This document shows, in pieces, positions 52,110 through 64,000 of a DNA stretch of 64,000 bases. Source of the DNA: Epiperipatus broadwayi (lineage: Eukaryota; Onychophora; Udeonychophora; Euonychophora; Peripatidae). The stretch lies in assembly GCA_028023455.1 (NCBI GenBank), contig JAQFVV010000963.1:62001-126000 (forward strand), read 5' to 3'. Position numbers and translations under genes: made by a program. The notes beneath the pieces were generated by a model. The model saw only the letters and a list, made by a program, of their open reading frames with translations. It searched no databases and was not told the origin of the DNA. Position 1 is the stretch's first letter, and the number at the start of each line of letters is the position of its first letter.

Positions 52110-52863
52110 TTAACCCTTAAACCGCTAATTTTATCATTGGTTGTATCAGATAAAAATCAAATCTTTTAATTGGCCAACTCACAAACTGAAGACAAAGCCT
52201 ATTGTTAAAACATATTCGCCTATAATATTAAATTCAACTCAGATACGTTTATAAAAAGTATATAATTAATTTTTCAGGTCATGAAGAAAACGAAAGTTCT
52301 TTCAAAAATAAATTGCTATTTATTTATTCTAAGATATTCTATATCGGCAACATAAAAGTTATAATGTAAACAAAAAGATCGACTTTTACGTTATAGAAAA
52401 GTAAATATTTCTTTTTACTACATCTTCAATATATTTACTTAAATCTTCAATATTTTTCGAAAATAATTTTGTTTTTTTATTATTCTCTCTGAAAATTATG
52501 TTTAATTTCCATAAATATTATTTAATAATAATTTAAATCGTATTCGAAATGAAAATCTCAGCGTTTTTCTTTATTTTCTTTGATCAGGCTGTTTCTTTGT
52601 TCTTTCCAGCCAATCAGAATGTCTTTTTCGGCTGAGAGCATGCTAAGAACCAATCACAAATAATGTTCCTTCTTTGTTTAGGTTTAAATGCGTTTTTTTT
52701 TATTTTTTACTTCTAAAATAAATCGGAAGATGTCACCATCGTACAGAACTTTTAAAAACGAATTCAATACATATTTAACGAATTTTATCGTATAAAAACG
52801 AACTAAGTTAGAGTGATTTTAGATGTCGACGAGGAGTCTCGTCGAGCGCGGGAAAAGGGTTAA
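52110..52863. mobile_element. piggyBac-type MITE in TTAA, 746 bp
   Basis: Copies 1 and 2 read GTATATTAATTGTTC; copy 3 has an insert between duplicated TTAA (52110-52113 and 52860-52863). The ends are CCCTTAAACCGC and, as complement, CCCTTTTCCCGC (9 of 12 match), which with the TTAA target fits piggyBac. A subterminal hairpin CGACGAG/CTCGTCG lies at about 52828-52845. It is non-coding, so it would depend on an external transposase. Confidence 0.85.
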
Positions 52864-53573
52864 TTGTTCAGCATTGATCTGAACCTAAGATCTAGTTTAT
52901 CTAAGAATATCTACATAAAGAGCACATTGACTGCTCATCATGTAATGATAAATTTAAGTACACATTGTATAAAGTTCCCACACTCTTAGAGTTTAACCCT
53001 TAACATACTGAGTAGGAATGGCAGAACCTAATTTAGACATCAGTATAGACGTAAAATAATTATTAACGTATAAACGATATAATAAAATAATGATCATTAA
53101 GTACAATTGATTACAGAATGTGTAGTGCGTATTTTCACCATCCCACCTGCGAGTGGAATATATAGTATATTAAATTGTGTTTGTTTGTGTTTTGTCAATA
53201 TTAAATAATTTTAAAATCTATTAACATCTGCAGTATTATTCACTTTATTTATATTAAATCACCATCCATAATGATTTTATATGCATGAGATAATCAGCCA
53301 TAGGTTGTGTGAGTGTGTTTGGTTAAGCTATAAAACACTTAGTTAAATATCCCTGAGTCTCTCGTTTTACCCTTTGCTATTGCCGGTGCGGAAATTGAGA
53401 GATTACGAGTGTACCCTCATATATGTTATTCATAAGGTAGTAAGTCAGGGAGTGTTGGTGAAGGAGCTGACGTGCAGTCAGATTTGGTCTCAAACCCTCA
53501 TGTAGATCAGCCTTGGTATAATTTATCAAAACTCTGGATTTTGTTGCGTGGATGTTCAAATATGACTGTTACA

Positions 53574-53905
53574 ATATACAATGGCTACCAAATACTATGT
53601 GAAGTTTTATATATCAATTGTGAAAGTTGCTAAATCAAGGATTATCCAAACTACTTAGTCACCTTGTGGGAGATGGATAAATCATTGAAGGCACTACTTT
53701 AAAAATGAAGCAAGTATAAGAGATGCTGAAAATTCCCAATTTATAATTAATTTTTCCATTTAAAAGAAGATACTCATATTGATCAAGATACTTATAAAAT
53801 CATTCATAAATATATGTTGATATGTAACTGTTTGTTTGTTGTGGTTGACATGCTGATGTTATAAATTTTGTAAGGTTTTCTCTCCTTTATTATTATTTTT
53901 TACTT

Positions 53906-53983
<78 letters not shown>

Positions 53984-54531
53984 AAGTATAAAAATATATA
54001 TATAAATATATTTGAACTGAAAGTACTGAAAGAATTTAAATGTATGCATTTCATGATGTAAAATGTATTTTGAAATAAAAATGGTTATGTTAAAAAAGAA
54101 AGAAGGACCGGACTATGAGGAAATGAGTATATAGGAAGGTAAGACTTACTCTCTTTGACACATTAAAGACATAACATTTAGTAATAAGTTTAATTATTAA
54201 TCAAACTCATATTAACCACTTATTAACAAGTTACATACTAACCATTACTTATAAGTACATATAATTATTTTAATCAATTGATGGCAATTCCAGTTCTCAT
54301 AACTCATAATAGTCATAAACAAACCCATTAACTCAAGTATAATATACAAAATAATAATTTGTATATTAATATGATGATATCATATTTTTTTTTTTTAAAG
54401 AAAAGATAAAAACAGTGTCATTTATTTAGATATTATTAATGATTGTAAATTAATTCTTTTTATATGATGGCATGAATGGTAGATGCCGATGTATACCAAG
54501 AATGACACATAGTTGATGATATTATTATTTA

Positions 54532-54629
<98 letters not shown>

Positions 54630-57000
54630 TTATTTGGATGAGATTGGGTGGAAGTGGTAGGAATCATATTTATGGTGTTTTAAAGTGTATATTTATATAT
54701 TTAAATGTGTTATATTAAGATAAAATAAATTTGTTAATTTAAATTGATCTTACATCAAGGGTTGTATGTAATTTGTTGACTATACATCACTGAATTTATG
54801 TATCTCTTGATACGGAAATATACATGTAATAGGTACTTAATAAGTGTATTATATGAACCATAATGTTAAGTCATTTCCCACATTGGCTAGATATATACTT
54901 ATAAATTATACCTGAACAGAGTAACTACTCAGATTATGACTGGGTTTGAATTCTGGGAATCTAACAGAGTGACATGAAAATTGGGTGGATCCTGTATGTA
55001 TTACCAAATGAGTGTGGGTTGTATGGTAATAAAGATCTATTTTGTTTGTAGTGTTGCTGGATCTTTCCAATTTTTCATGGATGGCCGGCTTCTTGTTTCA
55101 GTATATACCGTGGAATGAATTTAGGTAAATGGTTGAGGGTGGGTCGTCGGTCCGTTGCAATATATATATATATATATATATATACAGCTTCACTATATAC
55201 ATTTAGAATAGTTATAAATACTCATGAATCACTAAGCATTCCACTTTTATTTAGACTAATTATTGGATTTCATATAAATTTTTTTGAAGTGTATATACTT
55301 TTAACAACTTGTTTGATATTCATGTAAATTCTCATGTAAATTTTTTTTAATAAAATGATAATTAAATGTTTTTAAGACTTATAAAATTATTGGAAGTATC
55401 AAATAAGTATTTACTTCTATGAATAAATCAGAAAATATTTGGACACATCTTGAAAGAAAATAAATTATTCCTTAATAGCAAGAAGCAGTGTGGTATACCT
55501 CATAAAATTTTTATTTACCCTGATTTAAAAATAAAAAAGGTGTTCATACCTATGAAAATGTATCTGTATTTTGCCAATAAATAATTAGTATAAAGTTTAC
55601 TCAAATATTTTATAAATATTTATGTATGTTAGCAGTATCTCATATTGTTGTATTCTAAATATAAGAAATTTTATTTCTTTTTGCTATGCAATTTTACAGT
55701 TATATTTTTCTACTTTATATAATATTATTATAATTATTGCTTATAATAAAAAAGTCAAATTCATTTAATTAAAATAACTGATCCTTATTTTTCTAAAAAA
55801 AGTTTTCAACTGATCCACGTTACAATTGGTACCAATTGTATTTAAATATAAACAATTTATTTTTTTGTTTGTTGTGATTTTATAGTTATAGTTTTCTACC
55901 TTTTTTTTTTACAAATATTGTAATATTTTTTGTAGGTAATGCTTATAATTTTAAAAGAATCAAATGTTTGAATCTTTATATCATAAAATAATCCTTTTTT
56001 AATAAGTGGTACCCTATATCAGTTGTGATGTTTATATTATAAAACCAAGTGGTTTATTAAAAAAAAACAGCCTTTTTATCCTGTTAAAACATTGTTATAT
56101 ATACATCTGCTAATATAATAATTATTAATTTAGATGTTGTAGGTTAAAATACAAAAGTGCTGCTGTTATCATATTATGATTGTTCATTTTCTAAATTCTG
56201 ATTCTATAAGTCTTCTGATAAAATTTTCATGCTATTTATCTAGGTCTTTTGCACATACTGATTTGGTATCAACTGCAATAAGTGTTTTAAATTTTAAAAG
56301 TTAAGAGTAAAATTGTAATTGCAAATTAAATTTAAAAATTGTAGATGAAATGTAAAAGTTGTTATAGTGAATGTTATATTTATACATACTGAGATTCTTA
56401 AAAATGTTATAGTTAGGAATATAATATTTTGTATTATTTGCATTATTTTCATAGACAGAATGGAGAGGAGATTCAAAAAATTTATGAGAAATATGACCAT
56501 AAACTAATTTATATCATGATATTCCTTTTAAATTTCAGCTTTAGTGTTCACATTTAAAATTCACAAGCAAGATTTGGAAATTATTTCTATAGAGATGATT
56601 TTGACTATATTGCTAAGCTTGATACATTAATTGTTCATATTAAAAACTAAAAATAGTTATCTTTTATAAAAGAACACTTAAGATATTTAACTATAAAATA
56701 AAATTTAGGATGGTGAATATGAGCAATTAAAATCACACTTTTTAACAATGAGCTTTAAACAAAAAATTGCAACCTGGCCTTTAAAGAAAAAAAAAGTATC
56801 AGTTTTTAGAAACATGTAAAAATATAATAAACTAAATATTTTTAATGTTTATTTATAGTTTCAAAATATTGAATTAAGGCTTCTAAAATATTTAATCTAA
56901 TAGAAAATTTTCCAAGTTTATAAAGTTGTTTAATATGTTTAGTATTACTTTATATTTAGAATTAAAAAAACAAAAAAAATATAGTTTTTTTTTAATATAC
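53574..57000. other. AT-rich sequence with long (TA)n tracts, no gene recognised
   Basis: (TA)n tracts at about 53911-53981, 54536-54624 and 55160-55183. No coding domain, RNA or mobile-element end was identified. Confidence 0.6.
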
Positions 57001-60000
57001 CCCCTGTAAATATGTGTCAGGTTTAGTAAAGGTTGTTTTGTAAAAAAAAAAATTATAAGTTAATATTTTAATTATTTAAAAAAAAATTCCATTTTGATAT
57101 TTTATTTATTTATTTAGACTAGAGGAAGATTTACATACAGATATATAATGATTTTAGCAAGAAAGTAAATTTACTTTTTATTTCAAATCATATATATATA
57201 TATATTGATACAATTGTGTATCTCATGACATCTCATGACATACAATAACATAGTAGTGTGTGTGCATATATACATATAAAGTTAAAAGTAGAAATAAACA
57301 CAGTTTTTTCCATAGATATTTTTTATATTACACTGGAATAACAGTTAAAGAATAAATAATTATGAATTTTAAAAGATGTATTATGAATTTAACATTTAAA
57401 ATTTTTAATTAATAAAATATTAATTCTGTTTCTGAAATTAAAAGAAGCATATTTTTATGTTACAATAGATATAATTGTAATTATAAAATTCCAATATCTA
57501 TTTTGATTAATATTTTTTAAACATTAATGCTTGTATAACATATTTTGACAAAAATCCTACAAAGTTATTTTTGAAAGAATTAAGTTGAATGGAAAAGTCC
57601 TTTACTTTTTGCAATCAAGATAAAAAAATCTTACTATTAATAACTGTGGGTTTTTTTTTTAAATTTACCCTGACTATAAAATAGTTGAAAAAAGATTAGG
57701 GGAAGTTTTACAGGTTTTTACAGATTATGACACCATGATGATTATGAAGTTATAACTGAATACAAGATACAGTATATAAAACCATTGCTAATTCACAATG
57801 GTAAAGTTTGGATTCAGATAGAAGCAATATTAAGATTTTATGTGGTTTATAGCCCATATATGTATATGTATTAGATGGCATAGAAACTAAAGGAAACTCA
57901 GTGCAGGGCAATGGTTACTAGATTATACCTTTCCCAAAGATGACAATAGGCCAGTCTACGGTTTAGAAAATACCAAGTTACCAAGAGATTCCCATGTTAT
58001 ATACACATTTTATCAATATGCAAAGAAGCGTAGACAAAGATACTCCAACATGTATTTACAGATATCAGCTGGTGTTAAAGGTAAATAATTTTTGACCAAA
58101 TTATTCACCTAAAACTAGAATAATGAAAGAAAATAATAAATGGCAGTTTTCAGTATATTTTATTTAAAAAAACTCCAAAAATCTTTCTATATTAAACAAA
58201 ACAACTTGCTGGAGTATTTTTAAAGACATTTGCAATTAATTAAAAATAATCTGAAAAAAAATTATATGGACTATCAAAGAAGTAATATATTATTTTAAAA
58301 AGTAAAAAGAAAAACTGGTTCTTTACCATTAGAAATAATGAATTAATTAATAACTTTAATTCATACTATTTTTTATATACACTGCTTTGTGGAATGCTAC
58401 ATTTTATTTGAACTCTTTCCACACTACAAATTATTAGCTTGGAATTTATATTTTCTATATTAACATAAAGCTTTAGATGAGTATTATAAAACTAAAGTGG
58501 ATTAATAAATTGCTTCATATTACACTTATTAAAAAACTACCTAAAGTTTTAGATATTAGTTTAAAAACTAATGTATTGAGTGGATGAGATACTACTTAAT
58601 ATTACAATGACCCCAGTAATCTACAATTATGGATAATTATTACAAAAACTATTGCTAATAAACATTTATTTTTTCAATATTTTTGTGTTCAGAAATATAC
58701 TTAGAGATTTTATACTCAATGAAAATTATGTCTTAAATGATTAATTTTTGTGCTTAATATCTAAGGAATATAAAGAAAATAAGTATAAGATTGTCAAATA
58801 TTGATTGGAAACTGACCATTAGTGGAACTCACCCTCCATTCTAAACAGTTTCTATAAGGATTAAGTGTTATTAAACTCAACCATTAGACTTTATACAACC
58901 TTAAAATGCCAATAGTTTAAATTTGTGAATACATAAAGGATTGTAGCTGGATATGTATTTTTTGGACATTTTTAAAGATTAAGAATTATAATATTAAGGA
59001 TATAATAAAGTTATTGAATTACTTCAATTTTATAATATTTAAAGTTTTATTGTTCTGTAAAAGTTGTCAAATAGAAGGGTATAATAAATAAGATACAGAT
59101 ACTATTATATTTATGAGTGTAATTTATTATAAATGTATATTATTAACTTGTTTGTACTTGGAGACTAGTAGGGCTAGACTTTAAGTTAATTAAAAATTTA
59201 TGGCCAATATATTTAATACTTTATATGTTTTATTGATGTCTTGATGTAATCTTATGTTTTACAACCTAAAGGTATCTACTATCTTGAAAACAAATTTAAA
59301 AAGAGCAAATCACTTATCTGGATTTGAAAGTGTAAAAGCATTCCAAAAAGATATTGACAAAAATAAAATTGCTTGAAAGAGGATAAAGCACATCATTTTG
59401 GTTATTAAACAGTAATACATCTGAAGATATAATGCTCACACAAAGTGTTGCATTAAAATTCAACAAAATATCTAATTACAACATTAAAACCAAGAAAGAA
59501 CAATTCATAATGTGCATACCTAAAAATTGTTATATGACAGAAAGCAATATCTACAAATATACCTACCAAGCACTATTCTGTTTAAATTAATTTCAAACAG
59601 CAATATGGCAGAAAAAGCACTATTCACAAAGACTAATTAATGTTAAACTTCAGAAGAGCATACTATTATGTTACTTCTAAATACATGGCTTAAATATTAA
59701 AAGATAAATTAGGATTTGGCTAACACCCAATCAAATCATCATTTGATTTCATTGATATCATCAATAACACTGCCATTTCCAATGAACATACAATAGCCTT
59801 TTTTATCTTACTTTTGTATGGATCAGTAAACAGAGAAGAACTAATCAAAATTATTCTATAAATAAATAAGAAAATAATCACATATAAGAGAGATTTAATT
59901 GTTGTTGATCTAACCTGGATAGACAATGATATTGTAGCAACATACAGAGGTAATGAATATGAATTGACAGAATCATGGCCAATGTGCTTATCCATAGTAC

Positions 60001-60080
60001 AGATATGTGTAGTTTCACTTTATCCAAGGAAAACAGCATAGACCTCCATATGTTAAACATGTAAATGAACTGCACACACG

Positions 60081-60128
<48 letters not shown>

Positions 60129-60320
60129 TGATAACACCTTATTACCAAGACATCATCAACTACAGGCTCAGTAAAATAAATCCAAATTCAGGTAAGTTGG
60201 ATCATTGAAGTGGTAAAACATATTGCAATTTAAAACTAAAATGAAACCACAGTACTAAACATTATGAAATGACTATTAAATCTCCTGACATTAGAGAATG
60301 CATTGACATTACACCATGGG
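57000..60320. other. AT-rich sequence, possibly decayed retroelement toward the right
   Basis: Only short ORFs. From about 59700 the plus strand has slightly more protein-like stretches (for example YKRDLIVVDLTWIDND near 59880-59930) that could be the 5' part of the PLE at 60.3 kb, but I cannot match them to a PLE motif. A (CA)n(TA)n tract lies at about 60073-60126. Confidence 0.35.
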
Positions 60321-60960
60321 TGCCTATATCAAACAAATTTGTGAGTTTAAAAATCTTTTTGTACTGCAATAAATAACTATGTCAATTTGAGTTTGGCAAA
60401 GCTGAGAACAAAGAGACTTATGTTGCTTATTTGATAAACACCGAAGACAATATAACACACACAAATATATAAAGGAATTCAAAAGAAATATTTTAAACAA
60501 TGCAGCAAATATAAGTAATAATAAAAGCTGGATCACTCTACCATATTTATCAAACTTGGAGAATAAATTCATAAAGATATGCACCAGAAAATTTATGCCC
60601 ATTAATCTAAATAGACTAATTAATAACACAAAAAAACAAAATACACAAATGGAATTGGCCTAACATCATTTATGCCATAGAATGCAACCAAAAGGGCTTC
60701 CCATACACATACTGCAAGCTTGAAGGGTAATTTAAAAACAAGTGTAACATAATACACTTTAATGTATAATAAAGCAAAAGTAAAGTCTGATTCAACCAGT
60801 AAAATTAGTTTTTTTTAAACCATAAGAAAGAACATGGACACAGTTTTGATCCAAGTATTATTAAAATAATTTGTGAGGAAAGAAATGACAGAAAGTGCAA
60901 GATTAAAGAGGCATAGTTCATTGCACAAAATAAATACTTAATAAACTGAAGCTTGACCCA
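60320..60960 (+). pseudogene. Penelope-like element C-terminal remnant (post-RT + GIY-YIG)
   Basis: Plus-strand frames give, in family order, WITLPYLSNLENKFIKI near 60530-60582 (the LPY block that follows RT) and NIIYAIECNQKGFPYTYCKL near 60662-60722 (GIY-YIG entry with cysteines). FKNKCNIIHFN follows. HKKEHGHSFDPSII and KIICEERNDRKCKIKEA near 60820-60920 match the GH.FD...E...KR.IKEA end of the nuclease domain. Several stops break it and the RT catalytic site is not visible. The motif order makes a PLE origin likely; the subfamily is uncertain. Confidence 0.65.
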
Positions 60961-60969
60961 CATTCAATT

Positions 60970-61740
60970 TAGCAAAAATGAGTCTTCTCAACAGAATAAT
61001 CAATACATAAGCATTGAAAGTATACTCCATTCAATGAGTTCCATTAAAATATATACAAATTCTTGTTTTGGCACTATATATATATATATTGAACTGGATA
61101 CTTTACCTGTTTCAAAAGTTCCATCACAAAATTAAAACACATTTTACATTTTTATAAAGTTTTAAAAGAAAACTATTTAAAAGTTTTGTGTATTATTATT
61201 GTTTTAGGTATTAAAAGTACATGAAATAACATACACACTCATTTATATTTTAAAATTCTATGATTTTACTTTTCAATAGATCTTAGTTTAAAATAGTTTT
61301 TTTTTGTCACTTGTTTTTTTCAAAGTAATTAAAAGCAAGCAAAGTTTTAATCTTTTTTAAAAAGCATTTTAATTTTAAAAAGTTTTGCTTGCAATCAAGT
61401 TTGTTTAATTTTGATTTTAATCTATTTTTTTTAAAAAGCTAAAACTTATTTTTGCATTTATTTTTTTAAAATTAATTTTGAATAAGATAAGAGCCTTGAT
61501 AAGATGTTATTTTTAATTAGGATTAAGTGGAGATAAAGATTTACCCTGGCCCAAAAACTTATAATTAAAGATGATGTGGGAGATAAGAGTCCACATAAAT
61601 AGTCCCAGGTTTTGGACTGATTTTTATTCAGTTATCATTATTATTCTGCTTTTTATGAATATTGATTCACCTTTTTAGTATGCTGCTTGTGATACCTATT
61701 AGAATTGCTGTGCTGCCTTAAAGATTGCTGTTCATGTCTT
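60970..61740. other. AT-rich spacer without recognised gene
   Basis: Homopolymer-rich sequence between the PLE remnant and the palindromic satellite. I see no feature. Confidence 0.5.
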
Positions 61741-61744
61741 TATA

Positions 61745-62902
61745 TCACCATTGCTAATATTTAAATAAGATATTTATTTTATATTGCACAATGTTTTTAA
61801 ACTGTAATAATAATCAGCATTAAGCTAATGCACATATGCTTTGTAGATTTTAACTATAAATGAGTACTTTCACTTTCCAAGCACAAGCTAAAGTCTTTAT
61901 GAAAAGATAGAATGAATCTTATCCTTTCAACCCAAACATTTAAGTATGGGCAAATCTTAAGTATTTGAAAATGAGAGTGTGAACATATTAAACAATCACT
62001 TTAAATTAACGTTACTATGCCTGAAAGAATGATGCTTGTGAAATTTACTAGAATTTATAATGTCAGTCTTAGTTTAAATTAAACATATGTAAATAAGATA
62101 TTTATTTTATATAGTGTGATGTTTTTAAACTGTATTTAATAATCAGCATTAAGCTAATGCACATGTGCTTTTTGGGGATTTTAACTATAAATGGTCTCAC
62201 TTTCCAATCACAAAATAAAGTCTTTGTGTAAAGATAGAATGGATCATTTATCTTTTCAACCAAAACATTTAAGTATGCTGATTACTATTACAATTTAAAA
62301 ACATCATGCTATATAAAATAAATATTTTATTTACATATGTTTAATTTCAACTAAGAATGACATATCATAAATTCTAGTAAATTTCACAAGTGTCATTCAT
62401 TCAGGCATAGTAAAGGTAATTTAAAGTGATTGTTTAATATTTTCACACTCTCATTTCCAAATATTTATGATTTGCCCATACTTAAACATTTGGGTTGAAA
62501 AGATAGATGATTCATTCTATCTTTTCAAAAGACTTTATCTTGTGTTTGGAAAATGAGAGTATTCATTTATAGTTAAAATCCACAAAGCATATGTGCATTA
62601 GCTTAATGCTGATTATTATTACAGTTTAAAAACATCACACTATATAAAATAAATATATTATTTACATATGTTTAATTTCACCCAAGAATGACATATCATA
62701 AATTCTAATAAATTTTGCAAGCATCATTCATTCAGGCATAGTAAAGGTAATTTAAAGTGATTGTTCAATATCTTTACACTATCATTTCCAAATACTTAGG
62801 ATTTGACCATACTTAAACATTTAGGTTAAAAGGATAAATGATTCATTCTATCTTTTCACAAATACTTTATCTTGTGTTTGGAAAGTGAGAGTATTCATTT
62901 TA
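61745..62902. repeat. 330-bp satellite arranged as a large palindrome
   Basis: Two units run forward (marker AATAAGATATTTA at 61764 and 62092, 328 bp apart) and two run in reverse (marker ATAAAATAAATAT near 62312 and 62643, about 331 bp apart). The symmetry centre is near 62278. Units share CAGCATTAAGCTAATGCACA and its complement. No coding frame. Confidence 0.85.
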
Positions 62903-64000
62903 TAACGACCCAGAGAATAGTGAGCTTAACGTAATCTACACTACAGAGCACCACTAGGCATTTGAACCTAGAAAATTTATAAAGTAGGCAGATATGTAAG
63001 TCAAAAAAAAATTTTTTTTAAATTTAGATATTTTGTATCTGGTCGTTAACCCATTGACACTAGCTCAGTGGAATAGCAGAGATTTATATTTTATAATAAA
63101 TTCTTATCTGAGAATATATAAAAAATTAAATAAAAGAAGCCACTGCCAGTAATTAACACACAAACATTTATTTATTTACACACACACACACATGTTTACT
63201 TTAGCATTTAACTACATTTTAAACTTTTTTTTTAGATTTTAATTTAAATTTTTTTAAGTTTGCACAGATGGATTTATAACAGTTTGTTTTATAATGTTGA
63301 GTATAGATCGGTTACATAGATTTCATGGTTAAAAACATTTCAAAATAAACATAAACGATCAAAATATAAAATCATTGGTGGAATTGCAGAGGGAAATTTA
63401 TAAATAATCCAATAGCATTCATCATAAGATGCCACATTGACACCAATAACTTAAAAGACATCCGAATAAATACATTTTAGATACTCACTGTAAAGGTATC
63501 ATTATTTACCGAATGTCTATATATTTTGATCAAATATGAAAACCAAAACATAATTAACCGATAATGAAACCATGCAAACGTATATACCCAGCTTAAATTT
63601 AATGCATTTTTATTTAGAGTGTCAAGTATGAATAGACTACATAGATTTGCATTTGAAAAGAAAATATTCTATCCTTATTTAACCGTAGGTCAAAAGTTCG
63701 CAGTCAAACAAACATCAATCCATCTGATATATCGATGCATTCAATGTAATACGAATACGACAGCACAAATAGGTTAAGAGAAAAAATTGACTTCCACCAG
63801 ATAGGAATACTACATCTATCTGATGATAAGAGCAATAAAAAAAAACTCCATAGGAAGGAACAGCATTCTACATCTTATAATCCCTTCCATAGGCAAAATG
63901 GTTGTGTGTGGGGTAAACAGCAATTCTGCACATAGCGAATCTTGTATTACATCTACTAATTACACCAATATATCCAATCCATTGACCAAATTCAACTATG
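62903..64000 (+). mobile_element. Second TAACGA-ended element, cut by the window end
   Basis: Begins TATAACGACCC inside the satellite and resembles the insertion at 37918-39678 over several blocks. Examples are AAAATTTATAAAGTAGGCAGATA, ACTAGCTCAGTGG, GAAGCCACTGCCAG, ATAAACATAAACGATCAAAATA and TTTGATCAAATATGAAAACC. The block around GTCAAGTATGAATAGACTAC stands after these in this copy but before them in the first, so the interiors are rearranged. The 3' end is outside the window. Confidence 0.7.

Larger units (their letters stand above)
49863..53573 (+). repeat. 7.3-kb tandem unit, copy 3 (truncated)
   Basis: Matches about the first 2.9 kb of the unit and ends abruptly after GACTGTTACA (53573), where copies 1 and 2 continue ATAGTATTTTT. 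It includes a 746-bp insertion (52114-52859) and a 43-bp tandem duplication (51364-51449) not found in the other copies. Confidence 0.9.

Overview
The window looks like a gene-poor, very AT-rich stretch of a metazoan nuclear genome. It has no bacterial operon structure, no convincing ribosome-binding-site/ORF layout, and no host protein-coding gene that I can recognise. What it does hold is decayed transposable elements, short inverted-repeat elements, minisatellites and long (TA)n or (CA)n(TA)n tracts. Penelope-like elements (PLEs), a ZBED-type hAT transposase, Ty3/Gypsy pol, tRNA-derived SINEs and very long (TA)n runs together suggest an invertebrate. A cephalopod or other mollusc is my guess; a cnidarian or flatworm cannot be excluded.

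Layout. 1-3.5 kb: one decayed PLE plus the C-terminal part of a second, plus strand. 4.1-4.4 kb: two adjacent hairpins. 5.2 kb: CT/TA microsatellite. 8.4-11.3 kb: a broken Ty3/Gypsy pol on the minus strand (integrase, RNase H, RT and protease read right to left). 11.56-13.04 kb: two foldback/MITE-like elements. 14.66-14.94 kb: a PLE terminus with perfect 74-bp inverted arms. 22.26-25.18 kb: a complete but decayed hAT element with an 8-bp target duplication and a nested SINE. 26.43-28.37 kb: a PLE flanked by inverted copies of its own GIY-YIG end. 28.39-31.65 kb: an unclassified element with two minisatellites. 31.91-32.01 kb: a 106-bp tRNA-derived SINE with a 13-bp target duplication.

33.42-53.57 kb is the dominant structure: a head-to-tail array of a 7.3-kb unit (two full copies and a truncated third). 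Each full unit carries the same broken, highly charged gag-like reading frame, and the breaks are shared between copies. So the unit was amplified by duplication after the gene had already decayed. Copy 1 contains a 1.76-kb insertion ending in TKTAACGAT (solo-LTR-like). Copy 3 contains a 746-bp piggyBac-type MITE bounded by TTAA. Because the sister copies lack these inserts, both have natural empty-site controls.

53.6-60.3 kb: AT-rich sequence with microsatellites and nothing recognisable. 60.3-60.96 kb: another PLE C-terminus. 61.75-62.90 kb: a 330-bp satellite arranged as a large palindrome. 62.90 kb to the end: a second copy of the TAACGA-ended element, cut by the window edge.

The recognised genes do not act together as a pathway. 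They are independent mobile-element remnants. The most informative parts are the nested insertions, which give relative dates, and the tandem 7.3-kb array.
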